From NCBI GenBank assembly GCA_963930645.1, contig OZ005648.1, positions 271,819,830 to 271,883,829 of the forward strand: a DNA stretch of 64,000 bases. Reading direction: 5' to 3'. The notes beneath the pieces are model-generated. The model ran no database searches. It was not told where the DNA came from and was given only the letters and a program-made list of their open reading frames with translations. The DNA is from Salticus scenicus (lineage: Eukaryota; Arthropoda; Arachnida; Araneae; Salticidae). This document shows positions 11,758-22,414 of this stretch, one piece after another (positions within the stretch are counted from its first letter, which is position 1; each line of letters starts with the position of its first letter). The position numbers and the translations under genes were made by a program.

Positions 11758-11795
11758 TGTATGCGATGCTCTACCACTGAGCTACCCTGGCTGAC
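11758..11795 (-). pseudogene. Truncated tRNA 5' half
   Basis: The minus strand reads CAGCCAGGGTAGCTCAGTGG then TAGAGCATCGCA, which is an acceptor strand, a complete D arm (GCTC/GAGC) and the start of an anticodon stem. The sequence then becomes unrelated AT-rich DNA, so the T arm and the 3' acceptor strand are missing. It is a tRNA or SINE-head fragment, not a functional tRNA. Confidence 0.6.
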
Positions 11796-11799
11796 GTTG

Positions 11800-11986
11800 A
11801 AATATGTTGAATAGTGAGAAAGGAAGGGAGGGGGGCACTTGCCCTCCCCTGGAAGATTCTACTAAGCATTTTTTCTTTAAATTTAAAACTATGCTATCAG
11901 AAATTATATTTAAAAAAAAAAAAAAAATTCAGGTTGTGCCCCTCCCCCCTCCCCCCATGAATTTTTTTCTGGCGACACCACTGAAG
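11800..11986. repeat. G/C-run MITE-like fragment
   Basis: Two G-rich blocks face each other: GGGAGGGGGGCACTTGCC at 11827-11844 and, inverted, GTGCCCCTCCCCCCTCCCC at 11936-11954. The right end TCTGGCGACACCACTG resembles a hAT-type MITE terminus. The left terminus is not clear. Confidence 0.35.
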
Positions 11987-13645
11987 GGGGAGGGGGGAGG
12001 AGGATCATATATGAAATTGTGCCTTCCTCTTATGAATTATTTATATTTAATTTATGAGAATGTTGAGCATGTAAATTTAAGAATAAAGCTGTAGAAAACC
12101 TATGAAGACATCACAAAAATGACAAATCAAACTTTATCCCTTTTGAAACCCAAGGTATGGGTTTGAAATACAATCGATAAGATAAGAAAAAAGAAATAGA
12201 AGATGGGGGATAGGCAAAATTGTGAATTTGGTTAAAATAACTTTACTACTGTGCAATGATTAAAAAAATATAGTTAAATGATTATTGCTATGCTACAGTT
12301 GAAGATCTTTAATCTGCACACCTTGGTTCCAGGGCTGGAGAATATAAGGGCTGGTTCATCGCAGTCGAAAAAGTGAAACCGGAAATACTCACTGATGACG
12401 TAGCTGCAAACACGCCAGTCCGATTCAGACTATTGAGCAAAATTGAAATTACGGAAAAGATATTAATATACTGCTTAAATCTTTATATTTTCCGCAGTTT
12501 TGAAGAGAAAAATATTAGCAAGCCATAGTTTTTCATAGTTAATATTGAAATCATTAAATACAAAAGAATAAATATTTTTTGATTATCAAAATTTCACTAA
12601 CAGGAACAAATTTTAATAAAATTTTGCTAAAACGATGCGGTACTGAAAAGCAAGCATATTTTAAATGTTTTATAGACAGAAGTTGAAATTAGATTTGTAT
12701 GAAATGTTGGCTTTTTTATGCATTTCAAGATTAAAAAATACCATATGCATCAAAAAGCAATTTTTTTTTTTTTTTTTTTAATAGAACATGAATTTCAAAT
12801 ATATAATGAAAATGCAGGTACTATTTTAAAATAATTTTGATTTCTTTTTTTTTTACCCGAGGCTTATTTGGTTATTTTAAATAAAAAATGCATGGAGATG
12901 AATGCTACTGAAATTCAAATGAAGCAATTATGCGTTAGGTTACTTTCTATAAGTATAATTTTTTTTTAAGTAAAGTTTTAACACCAGCATAATTAACATA
13001 AAATTTTTGAAAATGTGAAATCTGGTGTAATCATTTATGGTTTAATAAATTTACAATCATCATTCATTAAATCAAAATTTCGGTAAAAGTGGCATAATTT
13101 TACGGCATTCATATAAATAAATGGACCAGTCCGATCAAATTTCGGGAAAATGTATAGATATGCCATGGGAAAAAATTTTTTTTAGACCTATTGTATAAAC
13201 ATAAAAAAAGTATATATTGATATATACATACATACATAACAATTAATAAAGGATTTTAAGTTAAAAAAAAAAAAAAAACCAGAAGTTACTTTTATTTATT
13301 TATTTTGTAAATTAAGTATAACAATTGACTTCTTAGATTGCAACAGTAGTTGCTACAAATAATAACTTTCCCAACGATTTTATTTATTTATTTTTTGTTA
13401 TTATTTATCATTTTTTTTTTTCCCATTAAAAAAAGAAAAGAAACGAAAAAAGAAAAAGAGTCTGTGCTAAATACAATTTAGTTTTAGACAATAAAGTTTT
13501 ATTTATATTATTTTATCTTGTTTAATACCAGATATTGCCTTGCCCGACATTCAGCTTTATTCAAGGAGGTCTTTTGAAAAAAAAAAAAAAAAAATCCACT
13601 TTTTTGTCTGTCTGAAAAAAATTGTCCTGTTGTTTCTAAAATTAT

Positions 13646-13881
13646 AGCCTCCCACTAGTGGCTGAGAAATTCTGCTCTCGAAGCTGCAAGACGGGAAGTA
13701 CCGTGTTCAATCCCAGATTGCACTCGTCGACTTAACCATTCAGAGTTTTTCATGTTTTTCTCCGAAACTCTCAAAATTACGTGCTAGAACCCCTTTGTAA
13801 GGCTCACATCTAGGGCATCTCCTTCCTTGGGCTCAGGCCCCTAGTGCAGACAATAGGCCTTAACATAAACATCAACACCCA
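13646..13881 (+). repeat. tRNA-derived SINE, family 1, copy 2
   Basis: Head AGCCTCCCACTAGTGGCTGA with a Ser/Leu-like D arm and variable region, then GTGTTCAATCCCAG as B box near 13703, then CAGAGTTTTTCATGTTTTTC and TCCGAAACTC, then ACGTGCTAGAACCCC. The tail ends GGCCTTAACATAAACATC. The same order is present in the copies at 2376 and 35773. Confidence 0.75.
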
Positions 13882-14209
13882 ATAGTGTATTTTTTTTTTT
13901 CTTAAATGCAAAATTTATGCAAAAATATAAAATTTTCTTTTATGCAAAAATGTTTAAACGAAACTGATTCTCATCATCAAAATATGAAGTTGTGTTTCTT
14001 AGCAACAGTTACTACGTTAATTTTTAACCTTTTTTTTTACTTTAACTACTTCCATACAGGCTATGATATATATTTTTTAAAAATTATATGGACAGTCACA
14101 GGTGCCTTCTACTATAATTTTTATTTTATTTTCATTAAATGTTTGTTTAATTGAATGAAAAAGGATATTTTAATTTACGTAAAATTAATATGAAATTTTA
14201 TCAAATGTA

Positions 14210-14423
14210 CAGTCGGTAACAAAAGTGTCCGAACACTAGCAAAAATTCCTATGTAAAAAAAAGTACACTTCATACGATTCTGTTAAATAAATCCTTATCG
14301 AATCATGTTCTTAGACTGACTAAGAAGAGGATTCGACAAGGATTTATTTAACAAAACCGTATGAAGTGGACTTTTTTTACATGTGAATTTTTGCCAGTGT
14401 TCGTACACTTTTGTTACCTACTG
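14210..14423. mobile_element. Foldback MITE, Tc1/mariner type
   Basis: TA duplicates flank a 214-bp element. Almost the whole length is inverted repeat: the left arm CAGTCGGTAACAAAAGTGTC..GAACAC..CTTCATACG..AAATAAATCCTT pairs with the right arm up to GTTACCTACTG. The loop is only about 30 bp around 14312. No coding capacity. Confidence 0.85.
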
Positions 14424-15971
14424 TACGATTGGAGGAAGCAGAGGAATTTAAATATTTTCGTAACAAAAATCGTAAATTCTTACTATGACATAAAGTACGA
14501 GAAATTGAAATTTTAAGTAAAATTATTTACTTACAATAAATAATGTAAATAAAATTTATAAAAAATTGGCCGAAATTAAGTTTAAGGTTTCCTATTGTGT
14601 GTATGTGTTAATGCCTGTGTGTTCAAATGCTACCAGGTCAATATAATCCTTTTGTGAAAAATGGTCATTACAGACACTTGCATTTTTTTTTTTTTTTTTT
14701 TTTAATATTTGCTGAATCCTTCCTCTGGCATATTCGCATCCAGTCTTTACATAAATTTTCATTCTTTTGTGGGAATATATGAAGAATCATACGTTTTCCT
14801 TTTGTGTTACGATGCGTATTACTAAACGTAGCAACTGCACAAGGTGGCATTTAAAAACATTAGGCATTTAAAAACATAAATTGTAAAATAAAACAGTTGA
14901 GAATCGAAGCATGATAAATTCAATAAGTGTGTGTTTTCTCTCTGTCTTCATGGTTTTCCCACAATGAGACAAAGAACAAAACAACTGCCCAGTGTCCAAA
15001 ACATTTCGCTTTCGGGAAGCGTGTTTCTAGTGACGTCACAAGACATCCGGCTGGGGAAAAAGTCAGTCACTAGGCGGCAAGCACATCTTCAAAGGGATGA
15101 CCTAGCCCTTGTATTCTATAGTCCTGCCTTGGTTCTAGAACTTGTGCGGATTATAGATTTTTGCAAATTATAGATCAATGATACCATTTCCTCCCTATAT
15201 GAATTAGTGTAAGGTACATAAAACAATAAACTTTATTTAATGAAGCTATAATTAGAATTGTTTGTTTTTATATAATGTAATGAAGGTAATACTAATAAAT
15301 ATATAAAACAATAAAATTTATTTAATGAAGTAGAAGCAATGTATAATTTAAACCCTTAAATGAGTAATTCATTAAAAAACTGTCTTCCTACTTCTGGACT
15401 GTGATTAACAATATGCAGCCATATACTTGTAATGTGATTAGTTTGATGCAGTGTTTAATGACTACATTGTAGGTCTTTTCTTCAAAACAAATGCTGGTAT
15501 TATAAATTTTTCCTTAAATAGTTTTGTGTATTTTTGAAATACCACCTAAAAAGAATATTTACACTAGTAGTCCTTAAACACTTGAAAATACACAATTCCA
15601 CAACGCATATGATGTCATTTTTTTCAACCAATGAGCAGTGCTGTTACTAGCAGGAGTTAGAAAACTGTACTTGCATGTGTTTTGTTTGATCACTAATTGA
15701 ATATTATTCAGACAACGTTCAGATTTGCTAAAAAAGTATAATTATATTTTTTCTTTTAAAATTAATTATGTATATCTAAATTAAATTTTACACTCATTTT
15801 TTTTTTTTTTTTTTTTCCATTTTAGTATGTGAATTAACATCATATTTTCTCATATACATCCAAAATATCGGATTTTCGTTACTGCAAAATCTTTTGTTTG
15901 CATTTGCAAAGTGAGTGTGGATTATAGGCAATTGCGAATTATGGATATACAGATTATAGATTATTCAACTG

Positions 15972-17040
15972 TAATTAAATAAAGCTTTCCTTTCTTCAAA
16001 ATAATCAATTTGCCAAATATAGTTTACTATAACGCATGAAAATAAAACTTATGGAGTATCCATGATACACCATCTGAATATGACAGTTTTGGCACCATCT
16101 ATGAGCTATAATGTCAAGCAAAACAAAAAATCTTTTTTATTTTAAAATCTTTCTCTCTCTTTTTTTGAGATTCATAAATGATACATTTTTAAAATCACAT
16201 TAATTTATAAAAAGGCAAAATAATTTAGTTTAAAATAAATGTTATTAGTGTTTTCTTTATATTCTATAATCACAATTTTATTTGCACTTGAAAATAGACC
16301 ACGCTATTTAAAAAAATAAATAACATCTTTACTTGATTTTGATTGAAACTTGCCAATTTGATTGCTATTTTGATTGCCAATTTAGCAGAATTTCCGCTAA
16401 ATTTAGCGGATTTTTGACACGATTTACGGGAAAAAAATAAAGGTTTAGCAGATTCGATATTACATTGCACTGTTGCTACACTATGGGCAATTGAATTTTT
16501 AGCAGATTTTCATGTGTTCTTCAGCAGGGAAAATTTTTTTGAGTTGGCAACACTGATTGAAACCTACAATAACTTATTTATTTTATTTTATTTTTTAACA
16601 TTATAACACTTTATTTTATCAAAATACTACAATTCAACAAAAGCGTACTATTAAAAAAATGAAAATGAATCTGATATTATAAAAAAAAAAAAAAATCATT
16701 ATTTACTCATTAAATTTCTAATAATAAATTATACTATGTAAATTTTTACTCGTATAAAATTTCAATATTTTAAGTTTTATTATTATTATTTCTATAATAT
16801 AGCATGGAAATGAAATATCAGAGTTTATAATAATTAGATTAAAAGAAAAAAAAACTTTGATTTTAAATACTCATCTTTTCTAAACCTGATAAAGTTTTGC
16901 TCATTAAATTTCTAATAACAAATTATACTATGTAAATTTTTACTTGTATAAAATTTTAATTTAGAAATTTTTTTATTCATGAATTCATCAATCATGAATA
17001 TTCATTTTAAGTAAATTGGAATGTAAAGGTTGATATTTTA
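15972..17040. other. AT-rich non-coding DNA
   Basis: Contains a hAT-like terminus TTGGCAACACTG at 16545-16556 without a matching left end, and a duplicated phrase (AAATTTCTAATAA.AAATTATACTATG) at 16708 and 16908. No gene seen. Confidence 0.35.
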
Positions 17041-17170
17041 ATATACCAACTATGTGAAAAGTACCAGAGCTGGGAATCGAACCCGGGCACCTCTGCTTAA
17101 TGCACATGCGTTAAGCGGAGGTGGCCGGGTTTGATTCCCGGCTCTGGTATTTTTCACATAGTTGATATAT
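17041..17170. repeat. Palindrome of two inverted tRNA 3' halves
   Basis: A near-perfect palindrome centred at 17104-17105. The right arm reads GCGTTAAGCGGAGGTGGCCG then GGTTTGATTCCCGGCTCTGG: an anticodon-stem 3' strand, variable region, complete T arm and 3' acceptor strand of a tRNA. The left arm is the same in inverse. Outside the tRNA parts both arms continue into TTTTTCACATAGTTGATATA. There is no 5' tRNA half, so neither arm can be a functional tRNA gene. Confidence 0.85.
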
Positions 17171-17582
17171 AAAAATATATCAACTAAGTATGAAACAATC
17201 TCAAAGTTTTTCTGCTACAGCCTGCACATGTGCAGTAATAAATTATTTACTACAACTGTCCATAGCGCTTTGAATATTATACATATTTGTTTTAAACTAT
17301 AATATAATGATTTAGGCATATATTGTCATGTTTTCCAAAAGTTTCATGAAATTTGAAGAAAAATCTTTGGAGTTATAAAGTAAAAACTTGTGAAAAATTT
17401 TTGTACTTTTTAATAAAATATTAACTTCTTAAATATCCAAGATATCCTCACAAACTGTACACACATATAAAATATAACATTTATAACCATATCTAAAATT
17501 TGCAAATCAATCGAAGCTTTTCCATATACAGGGTTATCACAAATACTTTTTATTTTATTGGATTTGTTGTTTGTCTCCTAAG
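17171..17582. other. AT-rich DNA before the candidate exon
   Basis: No gene seen. The final 40 bases before 17583 are T-rich and end in CTCCTAAG, a plausible acceptor. Confidence 0.3.
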
Positions 17583-17661
17583 GGCCTTCGTGACAAAATC
17601 TTTGCTGAAAAATATGAGGAAAGACATGTTTTCCTTATTCCCAAAATTGAAGAACAACATG
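17583..17661 (+). CDS. Candidate internal exon of an unrecognised host gene
   Basis: A pyrimidine-rich tract ending in TCCTAAG precedes an open frame of 26 codons, and CATG at its end meets GTAAGTATTT, a strong splice donor. The frame reads GLRDKIFAEKYEERHVFLIP then KIEEQH: balanced in charge, GC-richer than its surroundings and without stops, unlike the random AT-rich frames nearby. I do not recognise the family. No partner exon was found in the window. It could also be a fragment of a processed gene, but the flanking splice signals argue for an exon. Confidence 0.45.
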
Positions 17662-18099
17662 GTAAGTATTTTTCAAGATATTTGACAAAACGTAAAAAAG
17701 CAAAAAGTGTTCACATTATTTTGGCCAACACCTATATATATAATTTTGTAACCTACTGCTAAAATAAGAAATAATTTCAATGGTCATTGAAATATGTATA
17801 CATTAATTCATAATTACTAATTGCTGACAAACTATTTTCACTTTTTTTCAGTACACATTTCTAAAATACACAAATATTTCTTCACTACAAATCACCAAAA
17901 TTTCTGCCTGCTTTGGTCATTGATTGTTTAAATAAGTGATAATATGGTAGCCGATGTCTGAAATGTGGAATCGTTTTGTAGATGATTAATACAATTTACA
18001 TTCAAGTGCAGCTAATTGTTCAAGTACATATTTTTCTAAAATGACGACTGCTGAAACAGGCAATTATTTCACTATAAATCATTAGGATTTATGATTACG
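17662..18099. other. Non-coding DNA
   Basis: AT-rich, with no gene or element end seen before the PLE palindrome begins. Confidence 0.3.
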
Positions 18100-18241
18100 T
18101 TAATAAAGCTTACTTCAGGCTTCACCTGTAGTAACTTTTTATCGGGGCATCAGGGGCCCTATAGCATAATCCACAGTCACCTTTCTGGTCAGTGCTTTCC
18201 TTGCAGAATGATGTCCTACTCTTTCCAGTTCATCCTCTGAT

Positions 18242-18421
18242 CAGTGTTGCCAGATTGCACGACTTTTTTATTCAATATCCACCAATAATTTTTAGAAGTG
18301 GTATTTGATATACATAAAAAGTGAATCGAATCGAAGAATCGTCGATTATGTATATCAAATATCACTTCTCAAAATTATTGGTGACTATTGAATAAAAAAG
18401 TCGCGCAATCTGGCAACACTG
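18242..18421. mobile_element. hAT MITE with perfect 8-bp target duplication
   Basis: CAGTGTTGCCAGATTGC at the left is inverted at the right (GCAATCTGGCAACACTG). The arms of about 76 bp run through GACTTTTTTATTCAATA, CACCAATAATTTT and TTTGATATACATAA. CCTCTGAT flanks both sides (18234-18241 and 18422-18429). It interrupts the left PLE arm, and the right arm shows the uninterrupted site. A truncated relative lies at 24191. Confidence 0.95.
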
Positions 18422-18429
18422 CCTCTGAT

Positions 18430-18850
18430 AGATGGCACCATATGCAATCTATGTTAACCCTTGGCTCGTTGCCATTGCATGAATCTAAGTTATGAATAAT
18501 TTCTATAGTTTCACAGTGGAAAGCATAAACAGTGTTTTTGTACTCTGTGATTCTTGTAACATTCCCAAAATCAATATCAATTGATACACAAATCATAATC
18601 GCAAAACTATTGATTAATAAAAGTGTATAGTTTTGTGATGGAAAGTGTAAATAGGAATTTTTTACTCTGTGATTCTTATAACATTTCCAAAAACAATATC
18701 AATTGAGATTGATTTGATATTGATTTTGAGAATGGTATAAGAATCACAGAGTATGAATTATGCTTATTATGAATTATTATCCTATTTATGCTTCCCATCA
18801 CGAAACTATAGAAATTATAACTTTAAATTATTTAAAACGGAGCATTACTT
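18430..18850 (-). pseudogene. PLE endonuclease tail fragments
   Basis: The minus-strand frame at 18375-18596 contains TVYAFHCETIEIIHNLDSCN and IDCIWCHLSE, homologous to the GIY-YIG tail of the ORF at 20003-20650 (YAFFRETIEIIHNRD, EAQWCHL). It is cut off by a further small inverted duplication at 18620-18830, in which the phrase ACTCTGTGATTCTTATAAC is present in both orientations. Confidence 0.7.
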
Positions 18851-18879
18851 AACAATTATATAAAAAATAACCTTACTTT

Positions 18880-19802
18880 ATTGCTCCATTATTTTCATGA
18901 GAAGCCGCTTTTCGTCCTGGGGCCCCAGACGTCTTCGGTCGTGACTTCAGTGGAAAGCGGTTGGATCTCAGAGAGCTCATTTTCGCCTGTAATGAGGTGG
19001 TGCCCCTGTGCTTCGATTCCGGTTTTTGATTCTTGGTCATTTACACAGTCCCGGCTATGGATAATTTCGACAGTTTCTCGGAAGAAAGCATAAGTGGGGT
19101 TATTGTAGTTTGCAATTTTTATTACATCATCAAATTGAACTTCAATACTATCTTCTTGATATGTTTTTGCTAGAGCGGTGATGTTTTTGGCATATTTGAT
19201 ATCGCTTTGGTGTTATTTTATTGTTTTAATTTTTCTTTTTGTTACACCTATGTAACAGCCTGTTTTGTTATTTTGGTACTTAAGGAGGATCTTGGTAAAT
19301 TCCAGCAGTTTCTAAGGGGGGAATATTATCTTTATTGCTTCTTATAATTTGAAAAATATTTGTGTTTGGTTTTATTGATATATTAACATTGAAATTTTTA
19401 GCTGCGTTTTTTATTTTGCTGGAGGTACCTTGATTGTAAGGGATTGTATAGGTGAATTTCATTGGTAATTTTTGGTGGTTTTATATGTTATCTAGCTGCC
19501 TAATTCTCTTTCTAAACAAATTTTCAATTAAATTTTTAGGATAACCGGCTTCTATTGTTAATTTTTTTAAAGATTTTAGTTCCTTATTTAGATCGGATTT
19601 TTCAGTACAAACTAAGATTGCACGGTTAATGTAGCTACAGATGGCGTTAATTTTGTAACGGTAGGGGGTTTTACTTCGGTTATTTATTATTTCATTGCTG
19701 GCAGTATTTTTTCTGTAAACAGTGGTCTTAATATGACAATTTTTGCATTTTATTTTTACATCCAGATAATTAATTTCGTTATTGGTTTCACATTCTAAAA
19801 TT
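18880..19802 (-). pseudogene. PLE reverse transcriptase tail and GIY-YIG endonuclease, left arm
   Basis: Read on the minus strand from 19802: NEINYLDVKIKCKNC, then YRKNTASNEIINN, then YINRAILVCTEKSDLNKELK and GYPKNLIENLFRKRI, which is the typical end of a PLE reverse transcriptase (thumb). The linker (FTYTIPYNQG..SSKIKNAAKNFNVNI) and the GIY part (ETAGIY) follow. An in-frame stop after RQLDNI and a frameshift at AGIYQDPP break it. The rest of the endonuclease continues in another frame to about 18895. It is the same family as the right arm. Confidence 0.8.
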
Positions 19803-20002
19803 TACTTTAGAATGTAAAATAATAAATGAAATAATAAATAACTGAAGTAAAACCCCCTACCGTTACAAAATTAACGCCATCCGTAGCTACATTAACCGTG
19901 CAATCTTAGTTTGTTCTGAAAAATCTGATCTAAATAAGGAACTAAAATATATAAAAAAAGTTAACAACAGAAGCCGGTTATCCTAAAAATTTAGTTGAAA
20001 AT

Positions 20003-20650
20003 TTGTTTAGAAAGAGAATTAAGCAGCTAGATAACATACAAAACAACCAAAAATTACCAATGAAATTCACCTATTCAATCCCTTACAATCAAGGTATCTC
20101 CAGCAAAATAAAAAATGCAGCTAAAAATTTCAATGTTAATATACCGATAAAACCGAACCCAAATATTTTTCAAATTATAAGAAACGATAAAGATAATATT
20201 CCCCCCTTAGAAACTGCTGGAATTTACAAGATCCCCCTTAAGTACCAAAATAACAAAACAGGCTGTTACATAGGTGTAACAAAAAGAAAAATTAAAACAA
20301 GAATAAAAGAACACCAAAGCGATATCAAATATGCCAAAAACACCACTGCTCTAGTAAAAACGTATCAAGAAAATAGTATTGAAGTTCAATTTGATGATGT
20401 AATAAAAATTGCAAACTACAATAACCCCACTTATGCTTTCTTCCGAGAAACCATCGAAATTATCCATAACCGGGATTGTGTAAATGACCACGAATCAAAA
20501 ACTGGAATTGAAGCACAGTGGTGCCACCTGATTACAAGCAAAGATGAGCTCTCTGAGATCCAGCCACTTTCACTGAAGTCACGACCGAGGATGTCTGGGG
20601 CCCCAGGACGAAAAGCATCTTCTCGTGAAAATAATGGAGCAATAAAGTAA
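20003..20650 (+). CDS. Penelope-like element GIY-YIG endonuclease domain (5'-truncated ORF)
   Basis: The open frame covers about 215 codons but has no ATG at its left limit; it is the tail of a longer RT-endonuclease polyprotein cut off at the palindrome centre. Residues 1-10 are the end of the RT. The linker runs to about residue 65. The endonuclease starts with ETAGIYKIP near residue 70 and has GCYIGVTKRKIKTRIKEHQ at about 88-106, giving the GIY and YIG pairs, the conserved Arg of the first helix and a His. RETIEIIHN near 147 supplies the catalytic Glu region. A short basic tail ends at TAA. In PLEs this domain nicks target DNA to prime reverse transcription. The RT palm is missing, so the copy is not autonomous. 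Confidence 0.8.
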   Translation: MFRKRIKQLDNIQNNQKLPMKFTYSIPYNQGISSKIKNAAKNFNVNIPIKPNPNIFQIIRNDKDNIPPLETAGIYKIPLKYQNNKTGCYIGVTKRKIKTRIKEHQSDIKYAKNTTALVKTYQENSIEVQFDDVIKIANYNNPTYAFFRETIEIIHNRDCVNDHESKTGIEAQWCHLITSKDELSEIQPLSLKSRPRMSGAPGRKASSRENNGAIK

Positions 20651-20885
20651 GGTTATTTTTTATATAATTGCTATAGAAATTATTCATAACTTAGATTCAT
20701 GCAATGACAACGAGCCAAGGTCTAGCACAGACTGCATGTGGCACCACATTAGAGGATAGACTGGAAAGAGTAGGACAACATCAATCTGCAAGGAAGACAC
20801 CAACCACAAAGGTGGCTGTTGATGATGACGTGGAAATTCTGGCGAAAATTATTATAGATGAAGCCTAAAGTAAGGTTTATTAACG

Positions 20886-21375
20886 TAATTATAAGTTATT
20901 AAGTAGGCTTCATTAAACCTTTTACTAAAATTTATGGTTTTTTGGTTTCTTTAATCTAGAAATATGTGATATTTTTACCATCAATTAACAAAATGCAAGA
21001 TCATTTTGCTGCTAGATATTTTTTTCTTGCTTATTGCTGAAAAAACATTTCACTGATAATCTAGAAAAATTGCAATATTTCTCAAAACTGATTCCAGAAA
21101 TATACCACAAATACTGGTACTTTTTCAATATTAAACGTTTTTTCTTTGTTTTTAAGAGCAATGGGATTGAACTATGTGAAAAATATACAAAGATGGAAAA
21201 TAGAAAACCCAGATGGTTAAGATTATAAATCTGGTTAGCTCGGAAAAACAATCACTCCTGAGATTAATATAATCATTAGAATATTATAATATATATTATA
21301 TATAAACTTGGTTCATGGCATTAAGTGTCGCCTACCAACAGAATCTATAATTTCTATGAAAATATAATTTCTTAA
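20886..21375. other. AT-rich non-coding DNA
   Basis: Open frames on both strands at 21012-21251 overlap each other and lack motifs. A short TATA repeat lies near 21286-21303. Nothing else seen. Confidence 0.3.
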
Positions 21376-21379
21376 TTAA

Positions 21380-21677
21380 CCCTTTCGAGACTGCTGATGT
21401 AGATTCATGTCATTTGAAAATCCGTGACTCTCTTAGTGGGTGTTTCTTTCGTAACTTGTGTGTTACCTATTTCTTAAGTGTGTACCCAGTGTTCAAATTT
21501 TTGCAATAAAATATACTATGGATAGAAATATATTGATTAGAAAGAATATAATTATACTGTATATCCATTTGTAATATAATTGTGAATACAGAAAATTTGT
21601 TCTGAAATACTTTATTTTGAGAGAATAACGCCCTTAGGCGGATTCAAAATTACAAAATTCTGCGGTCGCTTAAAGTG
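21380..21677. mobile_element. piggyBac-type MITE, TTAA-flanked
   Basis: TTAA at 21376-21379 and 21678-21681. The inner ends CCCTTTCGAGACTGC and, inverted, CACTTTAAGCGACCGC are imperfect terminal repeats with the CCCTTT-like start common in piggyBac elements. No coding capacity. Confidence 0.55.
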
Positions 21678-21681
21678 TTAA

Positions 21682-22324
21682 AATATATTTATAAAAGTAA
21701 AAGTATATTTTAAAAAACATATAAAGTTAAAATATATTATTAAAATTTTAAAGACTAAAGTATCCTTAAAATAATAATCCTCCCCCTACAAAATAAATAA
21801 ATAAATGAAAATAAAGCAATATATGAAGCAAATGATTAAACCTTTAACTATGACGGTAGTTAAGAAACGATTTTACAAGTCTGTCTTGCATTCCAATTCC
21901 ATTCATTTTTTTTTAATTGGCAATTTTTACATTTACCAATTTTTCTATTTAAAATAGTAAACCCCGCCTATTTAGTTTTTTTTTTTTTTTTCCTTCTAGT
22001 GTTCGTTTAGACGATTCAAAATTTATCACCAGTAATCGATGAAGTAAATACCACTTGTGCAAATTTTTGTTAACATAAAATAAGGGATTTAACACGAATA
22101 CTCAATGACACATTTACTTTTCTTTTCTGTTTTGAAGAACGATGAAGGCGGGGCTTGCCTTCTTTAGAAAACAGAAATTCTTGATGCTAACATTAATGTC
22201 TAAAAATCATAATTTTTATTTCATTTCTTTGCGTTTGACATTGTTGTTCTATAATTTGACCCGTAAATAAAAAATAAACATATTTTGTTTACCAAAAATA
22301 AATTCAAAAACTGGCATACAGACA
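21682..22324. other. AT-rich non-coding DNA
   Basis: No gene seen. T and A runs near 21977 and 21790. Confidence 0.3.
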
Positions 22325-22370
22325 ATAGCAAGAAATTAAAACTTCTTCACACACCATAAATTTTAAATCA

Positions 22371-22414
22371 GCACAACCGGTTTCGAAAGGACGTAGCCTT
22401 TCTTCATCAGGTGC
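22371..22414 (-). ncRNA. Hammerhead ribozyme motif, left PLE arm
   Basis: On the minus strand: GCAC, CTGATGA, A, stem II GAAAGG-CTACGT-CCTTTC, GAAA, CCGG, TT, GTGC. Stem I (GCAC/GTGC, 4 bp), stem II (6 bp) and a loopless 2-bp stem III (CC/GG plus the A-T pair) all form, and the conserved core CTGATGA..GAAA is complete. Minimal hammerheads of this kind are known from PLEs and, because stem III has no loop, are thought to work best as dimers. Confidence 0.75.

Larger units (their letters stand above)
12296..15971. mobile_element. Tigger/pogo-like element, non-autonomous
   Basis: Flanked by TA on both sides (12294-12295 and 15972-15973). The ends are CAGTTGAAGATCTTTAATCTG and, inverted, CAGTTGAATAATCTATAATC. 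A longer inverted similarity joins 12340-12415 to 15030-15130 (AGCCCTT..TATTCT and GATGACGT..AAACACGC). No transposase frame was found between. It contains a SINE (13646) and a foldback MITE (14210). The extra 800 bp between 15170 and 15971 may mean that two related elements overlap, so the outer boundary is less certain than the TIRs. Confidence 0.5.
18100..20885. mobile_element. Inverted (palindromic) pair of Penelope-like elements
   Basis: The minus-strand left arm (about 18100-19802) and the plus-strand right arm (about 19803-20885) carry the same PLE 3' region in opposite directions, centred near 19803 (ACATTCTAAA / TTTAGAATGT). Each arm encodes the reverse transcriptase tail, the linker and the GIY-YIG domain, and is followed outward by a second, shorter copy of the endonuclease tail. 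The outer ends also match: CTTTCCTTGCAGAATGATG on the left corresponds to CATCAATCTGCAAGGAAGAC on the right. The arms differ by indels: the right lacks about 110 bp of the RT part, and the left has a hAT MITE and about 290 bp of extra inverted material at 18560-18850. 5'-truncated and inverted copies are typical of PLEs. Confidence 0.85.
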
